A stretch of DNA of 64,000 nt from Betaproteobacteria bacterium HGW-Betaproteobacteria-4 (GTDB lineage: Bacteria > Pseudomonadota > Gammaproteobacteria > Burkholderiales > Rhodocyclaceae). The notes under the pieces are model-generated. The model saw nothing but the letters and a program-made list of their open reading frames with translations. It searched no databases and was not told the DNA's origin. The DNA is taken from positions 62,001 through 126,000 of the forward strand of contig PHCH01000002.1 of assembly GCA_002840785.1 (NCBI GenBank). Direction: 5' to 3'. The stretch's first letter is position 1. Every line of letters begins with the position of its first letter. The position numbers and the translations under genes were made by a program. Shown here piece after piece: positions 55,670-64,000 of the stretch.

Positions 55670-57350
55670 GGTTGGCTTCTTCCAGGCTGGTTATCCCGTC
55701 GCGGACGAGGTCGAGGGCGCTTTCGCGCAGCGAGCGGGTGCCGTTGCGGCGGGCCGCTTCCTTGAGTTGGCGGATCGGGGCGCGGCTGATGATCAGTTCG
55801 CGGATTTCGTCGTTGAGAACGAGCAGTTCGGCGATGGCCTTGCGACCGCGATAGCCGGTGCCGCGGCAGGTGCCGCAGCCGACTGCGCGGCGGAACTTCC
55901 AGTCGGTGCTGGCGGCAAGGTCGATGTCGGCGTGGCTCAAATCCTCGGCGGTCGGGATCGTGGGCTGCATGCAGGCCGGGCACAGGGTGCGGATCAGCCG
56001 TTGGGCGACAACACCGTTGAGCGCCGAGACGAGGTTGTACGGATCGACTTCCATGTGCAGGAAGCGGCCGATGACGTCGAAAACATTGTTGGCGTGCACC
56101 GTGGTAAACACCAGGTGGCCGGTCAGCGCGGCCTGGACGGCAATCTGCGCCGTTTCCGAGTCGCGGATTTCGCCGACCATGATCTTGTCCGGGTCGTGAC
56201 GCAGGATGGAGCGCAGGCCGCGGGCGAAAGTCAGGCCTTTTTTCTCGTTGACCGGGATCTGCAACACGCCGGAAAGCTGGTATTCGACCGGATCTTCGAT
56301 GGTGATGATCTTGTCTTCGCCGTGGTTGATCTCGGTCAGCGCGGCGTAGAGCGTCGTCGTCTTGCCGCTGCCGGTCGGGCCGGTGACCAGCACCATGCCG
56401 TAGGGTTCGCTGGCCAGGCGGCGGATGCGCGCCATGATGTCGGCGTCGAAGCCCATCGCATCGAGACGCAGGCCCTGCAGATGATCGGTCAGCGCCTGCT
56501 TGTCGAGCACCCGCAGCACGGCGTCCTCGCCCCAGATACTGGGCATGATCGAGACACGGATGTCGATCTCGCGCCCCTGCCAGCTGACCTTGAAGCGGCC
56601 GTCCTGCGGCACGCGGCGTTCGGAGATATCGAGCTCGGAGAGCACCTTGACGCGGGAAATCATCTGCTCGGCGGTATCGGTTCCGTCAATCGACCCGGCG
56701 TAATTGAGTACGCCGTCAATGCGGTACTTGATGGCCAGGCCACGATTGTTGGCCTCGACGTGAATATCGCTGGCCCCGGCTTTCAGGCCGTCATGCAGGG
56801 TCGACCGGAGCAGCCGGACAACGGCGCTGCCGTCTTCGGAAATGCGTTGCAGCGAAAGGTCTTCGGCCACCGAGCCGATGGCGATCTGGCCGCCCTCGCC
56901 GCTCAGACTACCGTCGAGCGCCCGGACCCGGGTTTCTTCACGGGCCAGAAAAGCCGTCAGCACCGAAGGCGGCGCCAGACGCCAATGCAGCGGCTTGCCG
57001 AGCGGCACCAGGCCTTCGAGCCAGTCGCGCACGGTGACGTCGAAGGGGTTTGGCGTGGCGATCAGGTAGGCCTCGCCGGCTTCGAGAACCAGCGCCTGAC
57101 GCCGGATGAATTCGGCAAACGGCGCCAGCGAGAGGGCCAGCGAGTGTTCGGAAAGCTCAGCCAGACTGATGGCATTGAGGCCGAAGGCCAGGGCCGTCAA
57201 TTCGCCGGCCGCCTCTTCGCTCTGGGCAAAATCGGCTTGCAGGGCGGCCATCACCGCCGGCAGGCCACGACCGGCTGCTGCCAGCCGGCAAGCCTCGCCG
57301 AGCAGGACATCGTGTTCCATCGGCAGGCACGCCTCGATTGGTGAGTTCAC
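55650..57350 (-). CDS. gspE: GspE/PilB-type secretion ATPase
   Basis: The 566-residue ATPase has Walker A GPTGSGKTTT (about 325), an Asp box IITIEDPVEY, Walker B region IMVGEIRDSETA, a His box VFTTVHANN and a zinc site with paired CxxC motifs (CPAC, CGTC). It powers pseudopilus or pilus assembly. It follows gspF with a 4-bp overlap. Confidence 0.92.
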   Translation of the reverse strand: MNSPIEACLPMEHDVLLGEACRLAAAGRGLPAVMAALQADFAQSEEAAGELTALAFGLNAISLAELSEHSLALSLAPFAEFIRRQALVLEAGEAYLIATPNPFDVTVRDWLEGLVPLGKPLHWRLAPPSVLTAFLAREETRVRALDGSLSGEGGQIAIGSVAEDLSLQRISEDGSAVVRLLRSTLHDGLKAGASDIHVEANNRGLAIKYRIDGVLNYAGSIDGTDTAEQMISRVKVLSELDISERRVPQDGRFKVSWQGREIDIRVSIMPSIWGEDAVLRVLDKQALTDHLQGLRLDAMGFDADIMARIRRLASEPYGMVLVTGPTGSGKTTTLYAALTEINHGEDKIITIEDPVEYQLSGVLQIPVNEKKGLTFARGLRSILRHDPDKIMVGEIRDSETAQIAVQAALTGHLVFTTVHANNVFDVIGRFLHMEVDPYNLVSALNGVVAQRLIRTLCPACMQPTIPTAEDLSHADIDLAASTDWKFRRAVGCGTCRGTGYRGRKAIAELLVLNDEIRELIISRAPIRQLKEAARRNGTRSLRESALDLVRDGITSLEEANRVTFVA

Positions 57351-58531
57351 TGGAAATTTCCGGCCAGATCGAAGATCGGCATGTACAGCAACAGCACGAT
57401 GCCGCCGATGACGCCGCCGATCACCGTCATGAGCAGGGGTTCGAACAAGCGGGTGAACATGTCGACGAGTCGGTTGATTTCCTCGTCGTAGAAGGTGGCG
57501 ACGGCTTCCATCATGTCGCCGAGCTGGCCGCTGCGTTCGCCGACGGCGATCATGCGCATGGCCACCGGCGTGGTCAGCCCGCCGCTTTCCGCCGCGGCTG
57601 AAAACGGCCGTCCTTGTTCGATGTCGGCGATTGCCTGCAGCAAGCCGGCACGCAGGGCGACGGGCAGGATCTCGGCGACCATGCCGAGCGTTGTTTTCAG
57701 GGGAATGCCGGCGCGCAGCAGCATGCCGGTGGTGCGGTAGAACCGGGCCAGGAAGACCAGCCGGATGCGCTCGCCGAGCGCCGGCACACGCCAGGCGGCA
57801 CGGGCCACGGCGGCACGCACGACAGGCAGGGAAAAAAGCCCGATCAGGCCGGCCACGGCCAGCCCGGCGCCGACGGCCAGCTCGCCGGCGTGGTGGTTGA
57901 TGAAGCCGCCCCAGGCGAAAAGCAGACTGGAAATCCCCTCCGGATCGCGCCCGCTGTCAGCGAAAACCAGCGCAAAGCGGGGGACGACATAGCCGAGCAG
58001 AAAGAGCGTGACCAAGGCCCCGACCGCCATCAGCAGGACCGGATAGATGGCGGCACTGACGATCTTCTTCTTGAGCTCGGCCAGTTTTTCGTGGAAGACG
58101 AGGTAGCGCTGCAGCGCTTCGGGCATGTCGCCGGTGCGCTCGCTGGCCCTCACCGTCGCCACGTAAAGTTCGGGAAAGGCTTCAGGATGGCGCTGCAGGG
58201 CAGCCGATAGCGACTGTCCTTCACGCAGGTGCGAAAGCAAACTGCCCAGCACCTCGGAAGTGACCGAGCCCTGATCCTGCTCGGCCAGCGTTTCCAGCCC
58301 TTCGACCACGGTCAGCCCGGCCTGGAGCAGGGACAGTAGCTGACGGGTAAACAGCGGCAGCGGAAACTTTCCACCTCGCCCGCGCGCCTGGCGCCGGCCA
58401 AGCGCGCGCTGCGAAACGACAACGCCGCCCTGCAGGGCCGGCAGCGCCGCGACCAGATCGGGCGATTCGGCCGAAACCGTCAGTCGGCAAACACCGCGAC
58501 CGGGAAAGACGGCCATCACGTCGTAGTCCAT
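57347..58531 (-). CDS. gspF: GspF/PilC-type inner-membrane platform protein
   Basis: The 394-residue protein has two GspF domains (about 60-185 and 265-385; FTRQLLSLLQAGLTVVEGLETLAEQ and FYRTTGMLLRAGIPLKTTLGM) with three membrane segments. It is the platform on which GspE acts. I choose ATG 58531 (MDYDVMAVF) because the family begins there and upstream codons overlap gspG. Confidence 0.9.
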   Translation of the reverse strand: MDYDVMAVFPGRGVCRLTVSAESPDLVAALPALQGGVVVSQRALGRRQARGRGGKFPLPLFTRQLLSLLQAGLTVVEGLETLAEQDQGSVTSEVLGSLLSHLREGQSLSAALQRHPEAFPELYVATVRASERTGDMPEALQRYLVFHEKLAELKKKIVSAAIYPVLLMAVGALVTLFLLGYVVPRFALVFADSGRDPEGISSLLFAWGGFINHHAGELAVGAGLAVAGLIGLFSLPVVRAAVARAAWRVPALGERIRLVFLARFYRTTGMLLRAGIPLKTTLGMVAEILPVALRAGLLQAIADIEQGRPFSAAAESGGLTTPVAMRMIAVGERSGQLGDMMEAVATFYDEEINRLVDMFTRLFEPLLMTVIGGVIGGIVLLLYMPIFDLAGNFQ

Positions 58532-58544
58532 TGCTATGCGCGGC

Positions 58545-59000
58545 TCACCAGTTGGTGATGTCGGCGTTTTCGCCCTCGCCACCGGCCTTGCCATCCTTGC
58601 CGAACGAGAAGAGATCGAACTCGCCGTGTTCGCCGGGCTGGGCGTACTGGTAGGCGGCGCCCCACGGGTCGGCCGGCACCTCCTTCTTGAGGTAGGGCCC
58701 CTGCCAGCGGCTCTCGCCCGCCGGACGTTTGTTCAACGCCGCCAGCCCCTGCTCGCTGTTCGGGTAGCGGCCGACATCGAGCCGATACTGGTCGAGCGCC
58801 TTTTCCAGGCCATCGATCTGGGCCCGCGTCGCCTTGATTTCCGATTTGCCGATCTGCGAAAAATACTTCGGCCCGACATAGCCGGCGAGCAGGCCGATGA
58901 TGACCATGACGACGAGCAGTTCGAGCAGGGTGAAACCGCGCTGACGCAGGCGGAAAGCGGTCGAACAGTGGTCAGGAATGGAAAGCGGGTTGTGCAGCAC
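58545..59000 (-). CDS. gspG: Type II secretion major pseudopilin GspG
   Basis: The protein has a prepilin peptidase site RQRG-FTLLELLVVM with the Glu at position five of the mature form and a hydrophobic N-terminal helix. YPNSEQGLAAL and DPWGAAYQY are hallmarks of GspG. The start is uncertain: the frame extends to 59258, but GTG 59000 (VLHNPLS) gives a short leader and avoids the divergent gene. It is first in the secretion run. Confidence 0.88.
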   Translation of the reverse strand: MLHNPLSIPDHCSTAFRLRQRGFTLLELLVVMVIIGLLAGYVGPKYFSQIGKSEIKATRAQIDGLEKALDQYRLDVGRYPNSEQGLAALNKRPAGESRWQGPYLKKEVPADPWGAAYQYAQPGEHGEFDLFSFGKDGKAGGEGENADITNW

Positions 59001-59130
59001 GGGGTCGCCAGGGTTGGTTGAGCCTGTCGGCGATGGTATGCATTCAGCGTTACAGAACCATGACGACGTGGTCAATCTCCTGTAACACTCGGCCCGTAGT
59101 CTGGGCGCCTCGCTCCAACTTCTGCCGCCG

Positions 59131-59739
59131 ATGCCCCTGCGCCCCGCCCTCCTCTGCCTGGCCATCGCCGCCTCGGCCCCGACCCTGGCGGCTGGCGGCA
59201 TTTTCGGTTTTGTCGATGACGATGGCGTCGAACACCTCAGCAACGTTCCGGACGACAAACGCTACCGGCTGGTCCTCGCCGACCGCTTCGAACCGGCCCG
59301 GGCGGCCTTGCGCGCACCGCGCGGCGTGCTCGCCCTGCCCTTCGGCCAGCGGCCGTTTCACGACTCGGTGCTGCGCGCCAGTCGCGATACGGGAGTCGAT
59401 GCCAAGCTGCTGCATGCGGTGATCACCGTCGAATCGGGCTACAACCAGCGCGCCGTTTCACCCAAGGGCGCCACCGGCCTGATGCAGTTGATGCCGACCA
59501 CCGCCCGCCGCTACGGCACCGTCAACCTGCTCGACCCCGGCGAAAACATCCGCGCCGGCGCCCGCTACCTGCGCGACCTGCTGGCCCTGTTCGACAACAA
59601 TCTGGAACTGGCGCTGGCCGCCTACAACGCCGGCGAAAACGCCGTCATCCGCCACGGCCGCCGCCTGCCGCCCTACGCCGAAACCCGGCGCTACGTGCCG
59701 CTGGTCGTCGCCCACTACCGGCGGATGCAGGGCGGCTGA
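59131..59739 (+). CDS. Lytic transglycosylase (SLT domain)
   Basis: The 202-residue precursor has a signal peptide (LLCLAIAASAPTLAA), a DUF4124-like short domain (GIFGFVDDDGVEHLSNVPDD) and an SLT domain (about 90-195). The catalytic Glu lies in VITVESGYNQRAVSPKGATG, with LMQLMPTTARRYG and AAYNAGENAV. It cleaves peptidoglycan and may open the wall for secretion machinery, since it is divergent from gspG. Confidence 0.9.
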   Translation: MPLRPALLCLAIAASAPTLAAGGIFGFVDDDGVEHLSNVPDDKRYRLVLADRFEPARAALRAPRGVLALPFGQRPFHDSVLRASRDTGVDAKLLHAVITVESGYNQRAVSPKGATGLMQLMPTTARRYGTVNLLDPGENIRAGARYLRDLLALFDNNLELALAAYNAGENAVIRHGRRLPPYAETRRYVPLVVAHYRRMQGG

Positions 59740-59756
59740 ACGGCTTTCCTGACCAA

Positions 59757-59795
59757 TCCTACGGTCAACCGGAAATTCTGGCCAAAATCAAAAGG
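59757..59795 (+). repeat. 39-bp dispersed repeat, copy 5
   Basis: It runs TCCTACGGTCAACCGGAAAT then TCTGGCCAAAATCAAAAGG. It lies between the convergent transglycosylase and phoB genes. Confidence 0.65.
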
Positions 59796-59809
59796 CCGGA
59801 ACGGTTCGA

Positions 59810-60508
59810 TCAGCCGCCATCCGGCGTGATCGAGAAGCGATAGCCCATGCCGCGCACGGTCTGCACCATGCCATCGAGCGCATGGTTTTCGAGAACGCTG
59901 CGCAGGCGACGGATATGCACGTCGACGGTCCGCTCCTCGATGTGGGAACGACCGCCCCAGACATAATCGAGCAATTGGCCACGGCTATGGACGCGCTCGG
60001 CGTGGGTCATCAGGAAGTGCAGCAAGCGGAACTCGGTCGGCCCGAGCACGACAGGCTCATCGCCGGCCAGCGCCTTGCGCGAGTTGGGCACCAGGCGCAA
60101 GCCGCCCATCTCGACCGTCCCCTCGAGCATTTTCGGGTCGCGCCGACGGATCACCGCCTTGACGCGGGCGACCAGTTCGCGCGGCGAAAAGGGCTTGGTC
60201 ATGTAGTCGTCGGCGCCAATTTCCAGCGCCGAAATCTTGTCGACCTCTTCGCTGCGGGCGGTCAACATGATCACCGGAATTTCACGCCAGCGAGAATCGG
60301 CGCGCAGGTGGCGAATCAGCTGGAAACCGGACATGCCGGGCAGCATCCAGTCGACCAGCATGACATCGGGCAGGTTTGCCGGCAGAAGCTGCCAGACGGA
60401 CTCTGCGCAATCGACGGCATGCACCTCGAAACCGGCGTATTTGAGGTTGATCACAATCAACTCGCTGACATACGGCTCGTCTTCAACGACCAGAATTCTT
60501 GCTGACAT
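59810..60508 (-). CDS. phoB: Phosphate response regulator PhoB
   Basis: The 232-residue OmpR-type regulator has a receiver domain with the acceptor Asp in MLVDWMLPGMSG (about 53) and a winged-helix DNA-binding domain (about 130-228; YVWGGRSHIEERTVDVHIRRLR). The LVDWMLPG motif and overall pattern are typical of PhoB. ATG 60508 begins the receiver (MSARILVVEDEPYV). No phoR gene follows. It probably controls phoD and perhaps phoA in this window. Confidence 0.85.
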   Translation of the reverse strand: MSARILVVEDEPYVSELIVINLKYAGFEVHAVDCAESVWQLLPANLPDVMLVDWMLPGMSGFQLIRHLRADSRWREIPVIMLTARSEEVDKISALEIGADDYMTKPFSPRELVARVKAVIRRRDPKMLEGTVEMGGLRLVPNSRKALAGDEPVVLGPTEFRLLHFLMTHAERVHSRGQLLDYVWGGRSHIEERTVDVHIRRLRSVLENHALDGMVQTVRGMGYRFSITPDGG

Positions 60509-60596
60509 CTCCCGCCCATTTACCTGCATTTCATAGCCGCTCAGGATATTCCGACAACATTACCGGATGATGATATTAAGATTTCCGTCGCGGCAT

Positions 60597-61298
60597 TCAC
60601 CAGAAATACCAGGCGCCGGTCGCCAGCACCCAGATCCCCAGGCCGGCGTTGGTCACGGCATGCGCCACGATGGCCACCCACAGGTTGCCGCTGCGCACAT
60701 AGAGCCAGCCATAGACCAGGCCAGCCAACATGCCGGCCGCCCACTGGCTGTGCTCAAGCCCGAAAACGAGGCTGGAAACAAGCACGGCGCGCAAACCGAT
60801 GCGCGCCGGGTCGACCGCCGAGAAATCGGCCTCTTCCAGCCAGCGCATGACCAGCGAGCGCCAGAACAATTCCTCCATGAGCGGCACCACCAGCGCCGAA
60901 CCGGCCAGTCGCATGAGGGCCAGCGGCCAGTCGATACCGCCATCGGCGGCGTCTGGCACGAAGCCGGAACCCGACGCGCCGAGCACAAAAATGCCGCTAT
61001 CGAGAAACAACCAGATGGCCAGGACGACCAGGCCGGCCACCAGGGCCAACCCGATTTCCCGAGCCGACGGACGACGTGCCGCGGTGAGTTCGGTGAAGCC
61101 CGGCCAAAATGCGAAGAGCAGGCCGGCCACCAGCGCAGCACGCAGGCCGTACAACCAGCGCGGCTCGATCACCTCTGCCAACTGCGCCGCCAGCCACGGC
61201 TCGGCCGCCATCAGGCCTATGAACACGGCAAACGGCACGGCACGGGCCAGCACCGGGGCCGACCAGGGCAAGCCCCGCGTCAGAACCTCCGTGTTCAC
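60597..61298 (-). CDS. CPBP (CAAX-like) intramembrane protease
   Basis: The 233-residue protein has several membrane segments and the CPBP motifs EELFWRS, FGLEHSQWAAG and VAIVAHAVTN, which place the Glu pair and His residues of the glutamic protease site. It resembles the CAAX protease-related proteins seen alongside exosortase/PEP-CTERM systems; a PEP-CTERM protein lies at 48276, but no exosortase is here. It overlaps the upstream coiled-coil gene by 4 bp. Confidence 0.82.
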   Translation of the reverse strand: MNTEVLTRGLPWSAPVLARAVPFAVFIGLMAAEPWLAAQLAEVIEPRWLYGLRAALVAGLLFAFWPGFTELTAARRPSAREIGLALVAGLVVLAIWLFLDSGIFVLGASGSGFVPDAADGGIDWPLALMRLAGSALVVPLMEELFWRSLVMRWLEEADFSAVDPARIGLRAVLVSSLVFGLEHSQWAAGMLAGLVYGWLYVRSGNLWVAIVAHAVTNAGLGIWVLATGAWYFW

Positions 61299-61885
61299 GA
61301 TCCGGCGCGCCGGCTATCCAGCTTCTCGCGCATGTCCTCGATGGCGTTCTCGATTTCCACCCGCTTCAGGCCGGTAAAAGGCTCATGCTGCAAGCTGCTG
61401 TCCAGGCAGGATTTTTTTTCGTAGAGATCCAGTATCTCGCCACTCACCTTGCGCAGTTCCTGGCCGCGCTCGGTGCACACTTGAAGCTGCTGCTTCTCGG
61501 CCTTCAGTGCCACCTGCAGACGCTTGCCTTCAGCCTCGGCGGCCCGCTGCGCTTCCCGGGTCCTGGCCAGTTCGGCCTCGGTTTCGGCCAGCTTGGCCGC
61601 CATCGCCTCGCCCTCGGCGCGCAAGGTTTTGACATCGCGACTCAGCCCGGCGGCCCGGCGCGATTCGCCATCGACCTTTTTTCGCACCTCGCCCAGTTCG
61701 GTTTCAGCGCTTGCCTTCTCCTCGGCCAGGCGGATTTTTTCCCGCTCGAGCTGGCGCTGGATCTGCTGCAAACGACGCACCTCAGCCTTGCCCGAATCGC
61801 CTTTCTTCTCGGCAGCGATGCCCGGCGTGGCTACAAATGCCGCGGCCAGCAGCAAGATCGCCAGGGTTGTCCTAGAAGCGCACAT
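61295..61885 (-). CDS. Exported coiled-coil protein
   Basis: The 196-residue precursor has a signal peptide (TTLAILLLAAAFVATPGIAA). A long coiled coil (about 30-155) rich in Glu, Lys, Arg and Ala follows, then a C-terminal region with two Cys (LQVCTERGQELR and KKSCLDSSLQ). It is probably a periplasmic spacer or scaffold. ATG 61885 overlaps the porin stop by 14 bp. It shares an operon with the TonB-like and porin genes. Confidence 0.75.
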   Translation of the reverse strand: MCASRTTLAILLLAAAFVATPGIAAEKKGDSGKAEVRRLQQIQRQLEREKIRLAEEKASAETELGEVRKKVDGESRRAAGLSRDVKTLRAEGEAMAAKLAETEAELARTREAQRAAEAEGKRLQVALKAEKQQLQVCTERGQELRKVSGEILDLYEKKSCLDSSLQHEPFTGLKRVEIENAIEDMREKLDSRRAGS

Positions 61886-63503
61886 TGACGTCAGCCTGAA
61901 GAAGTTCAACCCCGAAACGATGTGCCGGATCGAGCGAGAAGGACTCGATGGATTCGGCCGACAGCCAGCGCAACGACAGCCAGGCGTTCTGATCCATCGC
62001 GTAGCTCATGCCGAGCTGATAGCCCTTGAGATTGGTCCCGCCCAGGCCGAAATCCGAGTCGGTAAAGGCGTCGACCGTAGCATCCGAGCCGATGTAGCGA
62101 TAAGTGAAGGAGGTCTGCCAGTCATGCTGATTCTTCAGCTTGGGCATGCCCACGGTGAGCCTGAAGAGGTAACCGTAGTCTTTGCCATCGGTCAGGGCGA
62201 CGCCTGTCCGGCTCAGAATTTCGCCACGATCGAACGCCGTGTTCTTGACATAGTCGGCCGTCAGCACAACGTGGAACGGATCGAAATGAGCCAGATCGAG
62301 CGAGGCGGTCAGGTTGAGCGGACGGAACTTGGAGGCGAGGCCCCAGATGCTGTTCGTATCGGCCTGGTAAGCCGTATCGAACAGCGTATTGCCCTTCTGG
62401 CGCAGGCCAGAACCATACTCGTACTGGCCGTAGGTTGCCGAACCACCCAACTGGTAGCTCTGGTAATTCGCCAGTGTTTCGGGGCGCCCCTCGAGATTGT
62501 CGTAATCGTAAAGCGCAGCCCCAAAGCTCAGGCGCGCGTTGTGAAGCAACTGCCACTTGGCACCCAGCTGGGCACCCCGCAACCAACGACTGCTCTTCGA
62601 CGGCGGGCCGTCCTCACGCATCGGAAAAGCGCCGACGGTCAGGAAGGGACGAAAATCGCCATCGGCGAAACTGGGCTTGAACGTCGCCGCAAACCCTTCG
62701 AAATTCAAGTCTTCATCCCAGACCAGATCGGTCGACATCCAGGGATTCGGAACACGTCCGCCGGTCACCGACAACCACTCGACCGGATCGTATTTCAGGT
62801 AAGCACGATCGACCAGGAACTGATACTTGTTGAAATCCTGCCCCAGGGTCTGATTGGTGGACACGCGGTCGCTCGTCGTGCCGGTTGCCAGGCGGACCCC
62901 GGCACTCCAGTCACCCGACACCTTGGCCAGCATGGCCAGCCTGGCCCGCACGCGGAAACGCTCACGATCGGTCTGGGTATTCGCCGAAACCGGGATGAAG
63001 CCGGCGGCCCGGGTCGTTTCGGGGGATGAAGTCAGCGCCAGGAAATAGTCGTCCGGCGTCGCATTGCTCTTGGCAAACTCCTCCATCTGATAACGCACCC
63101 GAATATCGCCTTCCCACTTGATCCGATCCAGCCACGACGGCACGGCATTCGGCTCGGCCCAGCGCTCGGCCTTGGCCTGGGCCAGCACTTCCTGGCGCAG
63201 TTGTTCGCGGATCTCGGTCTTGACGATTTCCGGAACGTACTGGACACGCACCGGCGCCGCCCCCTTCGGCTTTTCGCGGGCCGCTGTTTTCGCGGCCTTG
63301 GCCTGGGCTGCCTTGACCATCGCATCGGCCTTTTCGCGGCTGAAAATGCCCTGCTCGACCAGCGCATCGATCAGATTGAGCGTCGTTTCGCGCAAGGTTT
63401 CGAGCGATTCCCGGTCGTCGGCCAGGGCCGGTTGCCCGGCCGCCAGCAAGCCGACAAAGACGCCGACCATGGCTTTGTGCAAAGGTTTTTGCGTGAATTT
63501 CAT
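61872..63503 (-). CDS. Putative outer-membrane porin
   Basis: The 543-residue precursor has a signal peptide (VGVFVGLLAAGQPALA), a short coiled coil (about 30-75) and a long beta-barrel region (about 125-543) rich in alternating aromatic and polar residues, ending in Phe (ADVNVRF), the usual outer-membrane signal. It resembles putative porins of the DcaP or DUF-type families; the substrate is unknown. ATG 63503 is near a GAGAGAAATCC. It follows a TonB-like gene. Confidence 0.82.
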   Translation of the reverse strand: MKFTQKPLHKAMVGVFVGLLAAGQPALADDRESLETLRETTLNLIDALVEQGIFSREKADAMVKAAQAKAAKTAAREKPKGAAPVRVQYVPEIVKTEIREQLRQEVLAQAKAERWAEPNAVPSWLDRIKWEGDIRVRYQMEEFAKSNATPDDYFLALTSSPETTRAAGFIPVSANTQTDRERFRVRARLAMLAKVSGDWSAGVRLATGTTSDRVSTNQTLGQDFNKYQFLVDRAYLKYDPVEWLSVTGGRVPNPWMSTDLVWDEDLNFEGFAATFKPSFADGDFRPFLTVGAFPMREDGPPSKSSRWLRGAQLGAKWQLLHNARLSFGAALYDYDNLEGRPETLANYQSYQLGGSATYGQYEYGSGLRQKGNTLFDTAYQADTNSIWGLASKFRPLNLTASLDLAHFDPFHVVLTADYVKNTAFDRGEILSRTGVALTDGKDYGYLFRLTVGMPKLKNQHDWQTSFTYRYIGSDATVDAFTDSDFGLGGTNLKGYQLGMSYAMDQNAWLSLRWLSAESIESFSLDPAHRFGVELLQADVNVRF

Positions 63504-63540
63504 GGATTTCTCTCGTGGGTTTCTTCAATTCAATTCGTGA

Positions 63541-64000
63541 TCAGGGCGCGCCGCGGGCGGTGATGCGCAGGCGGATCGGCTGCGCCATGTTCTCGGGCGG
63601 CGCTTCGCGCATGGCGGCAACCTGCAGCAAGGCTTCGCGCAGCAGTTCGTCCAGCCCGGCATTGCCCGTGCTCTGCGCCAGATCGGCCTTCTCGACCGAG
63701 CCGTCGCGGCGCAGCCAGACGCGCACGGTGACGCGATAGTCGGATTCCTTGAGCTTGCGGTTGCGGCTCAACTGTTCCTGCAGATGGCGCTGCAAGCGGC
63801 CGGCGTACATGCCCTGCATGCCGGCGCCACCAATTGCCCCGCCGGTGTATTCGCGGCCGACCGTGCCGGCTCCGAAGGCGCTATCGCCGTCGCCGGCCGC
63901 GCCTTCCATCTTGAGCGGCTCGTTCTGGGCCGGTTGCGGCGTCTCCTTGGGCGGCTCCATCTTGACGTCCTTGGGATTTTCCTTGGGCGGCTCGGGCTTC
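63541..64000 (-). CDS. TonB-like energy transducer, 5' end beyond the window
   Basis: The visible 153 residues run off the window edge. They start with a Pro/Lys/Glu-rich linker (KPEPPKENPKDVK and PPKETPQPAQNEP), typical of the periplasmic spacer of TonB or TolA. A C-terminal domain with HLQEQLSRNRKLKESDYRV and VRVWLRRDGSVEKADLAQST follows, as in TonB C-terminal domains. An internal ATG at 63960 is in frame but is not the true start. It likely energises transport by the following porin or a nearby receptor. Confidence 0.8.
   Translation of the reverse strand, partial: KPEPPKENPKDVKMEPPKETPQPAQNEPLKMEGAAGDGDSAFGAGTVGREYTGGAIGGAGMQGMYAGRLQRHLQEQLSRNRKLKESDYRVTVRVWLRRDGSVEKADLAQSTGNAGLDELLREALLQVAAMREAPPENMAQPIRLRITARGAP

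Noticed and set aside
56227-56265. A GGTCAACGAGAAAA match to the 39-bp repeat inside gspE
   Set aside because: It encodes the conserved PVNEKKG segment of the ATPase and lacks the rest of the repeat, so codon constraint explains it.
55632-57344. A 570-residue plus-strand frame opposite gspE
   Set aside because: It is antisense to a secretion ATPase with Walker motifs; a shadow frame.

Overview
The window reads as a high-GC betaproteobacterial chromosome segment. A member of the Rhodocyclales (Dechloromonas/Azonexus-like) is my best guess from gene content: Crp-PAS and CheB-CheR-PAS signalling, CbpA/CbpM, PEP-CTERM, GspG/F/E next to PilM/N/O-like genes, and PhoB with PhoA/PhoD phosphatases. 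This is inferred from family knowledge, not from a search. I saw no rRNA, tRNA, CRISPR array or insertion sequence.

Layout. A tyrosine recombinase (161-1330) is followed at once by a 72-bp repeat (1352-1423). A second, same-orientation copy lies at 43959-44030. The block between them holds: a Crp/Fnr-PAS regulator, a DUF1840 protein, a CheB-CheR-PAS fusion and a hybrid histidine kinase (2.1-8.1 kb); a giant cyclic beta-glucan synthase-like protein (8.1-17 kb); a GGDEF/EAL protein, an encapsulated-ferritin homologue and small stress proteins (17-22.4 kb); an SDR/AraC pair; a SYLF protein and a trypsin-like protease; a divergent pair of operons for CbpA-CbpM-phosphoketolase-transaldolase and OsmC-lipoprotein-GapN-Gnd-Zwf-Pgl (26-37 kb); an antiporter/FMN-reductase pair; a train of small envelope proteins; and a phospholipase A (to 43.5 kb). 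From 44.1 kb onward the content looks like ordinary core or housekeeping sequence: argD, a PEP-CTERM/PhoA cluster, PhoD, an esterase, a GspG-F-E plus PilM/N/O/P-like operon, a lytic transglycosylase, phoB, a CPBP protease, a coiled-coil protein, a porin and a TonB-like protein cut by the window end.

Main discovery. Eleven strong copies, plus one weak one, of a 16-bp palindrome (consensus near TGTGCGCTGGCGCACA) sit in promoter regions between 1.9 and 43.6 kb, all inside the two 72-bp repeats. Almost every copy is followed, about 21 bp later, by a -10-like hexamer, the geometry of class II activation by a Crp/Fnr-type protein centred near -41.5. The obvious candidate regulator is the Crp/Fnr-PAS protein at 2083, whose own upstream region carries a copy with a -10-like TATCAT exactly 21 bp downstream. 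The inferred regulon joins a sensory cassette to envelope stress proteins, ferritin-like iron handling, OsmC, a DnaJ-like chaperone, and a rerouted pentose-phosphate/phosphoketolase pathway that would supply NADPH and acetyl phosphate.

Other notable points are a dispersed 39-bp repeat family (core TACGGTCAACCGGAAA), an orphan EncFtn with no encapsulin shell gene or cargo peptide, several small genes below usual size limits, and a probable TTG start for the glucan synthase that differs from the longest open frame.
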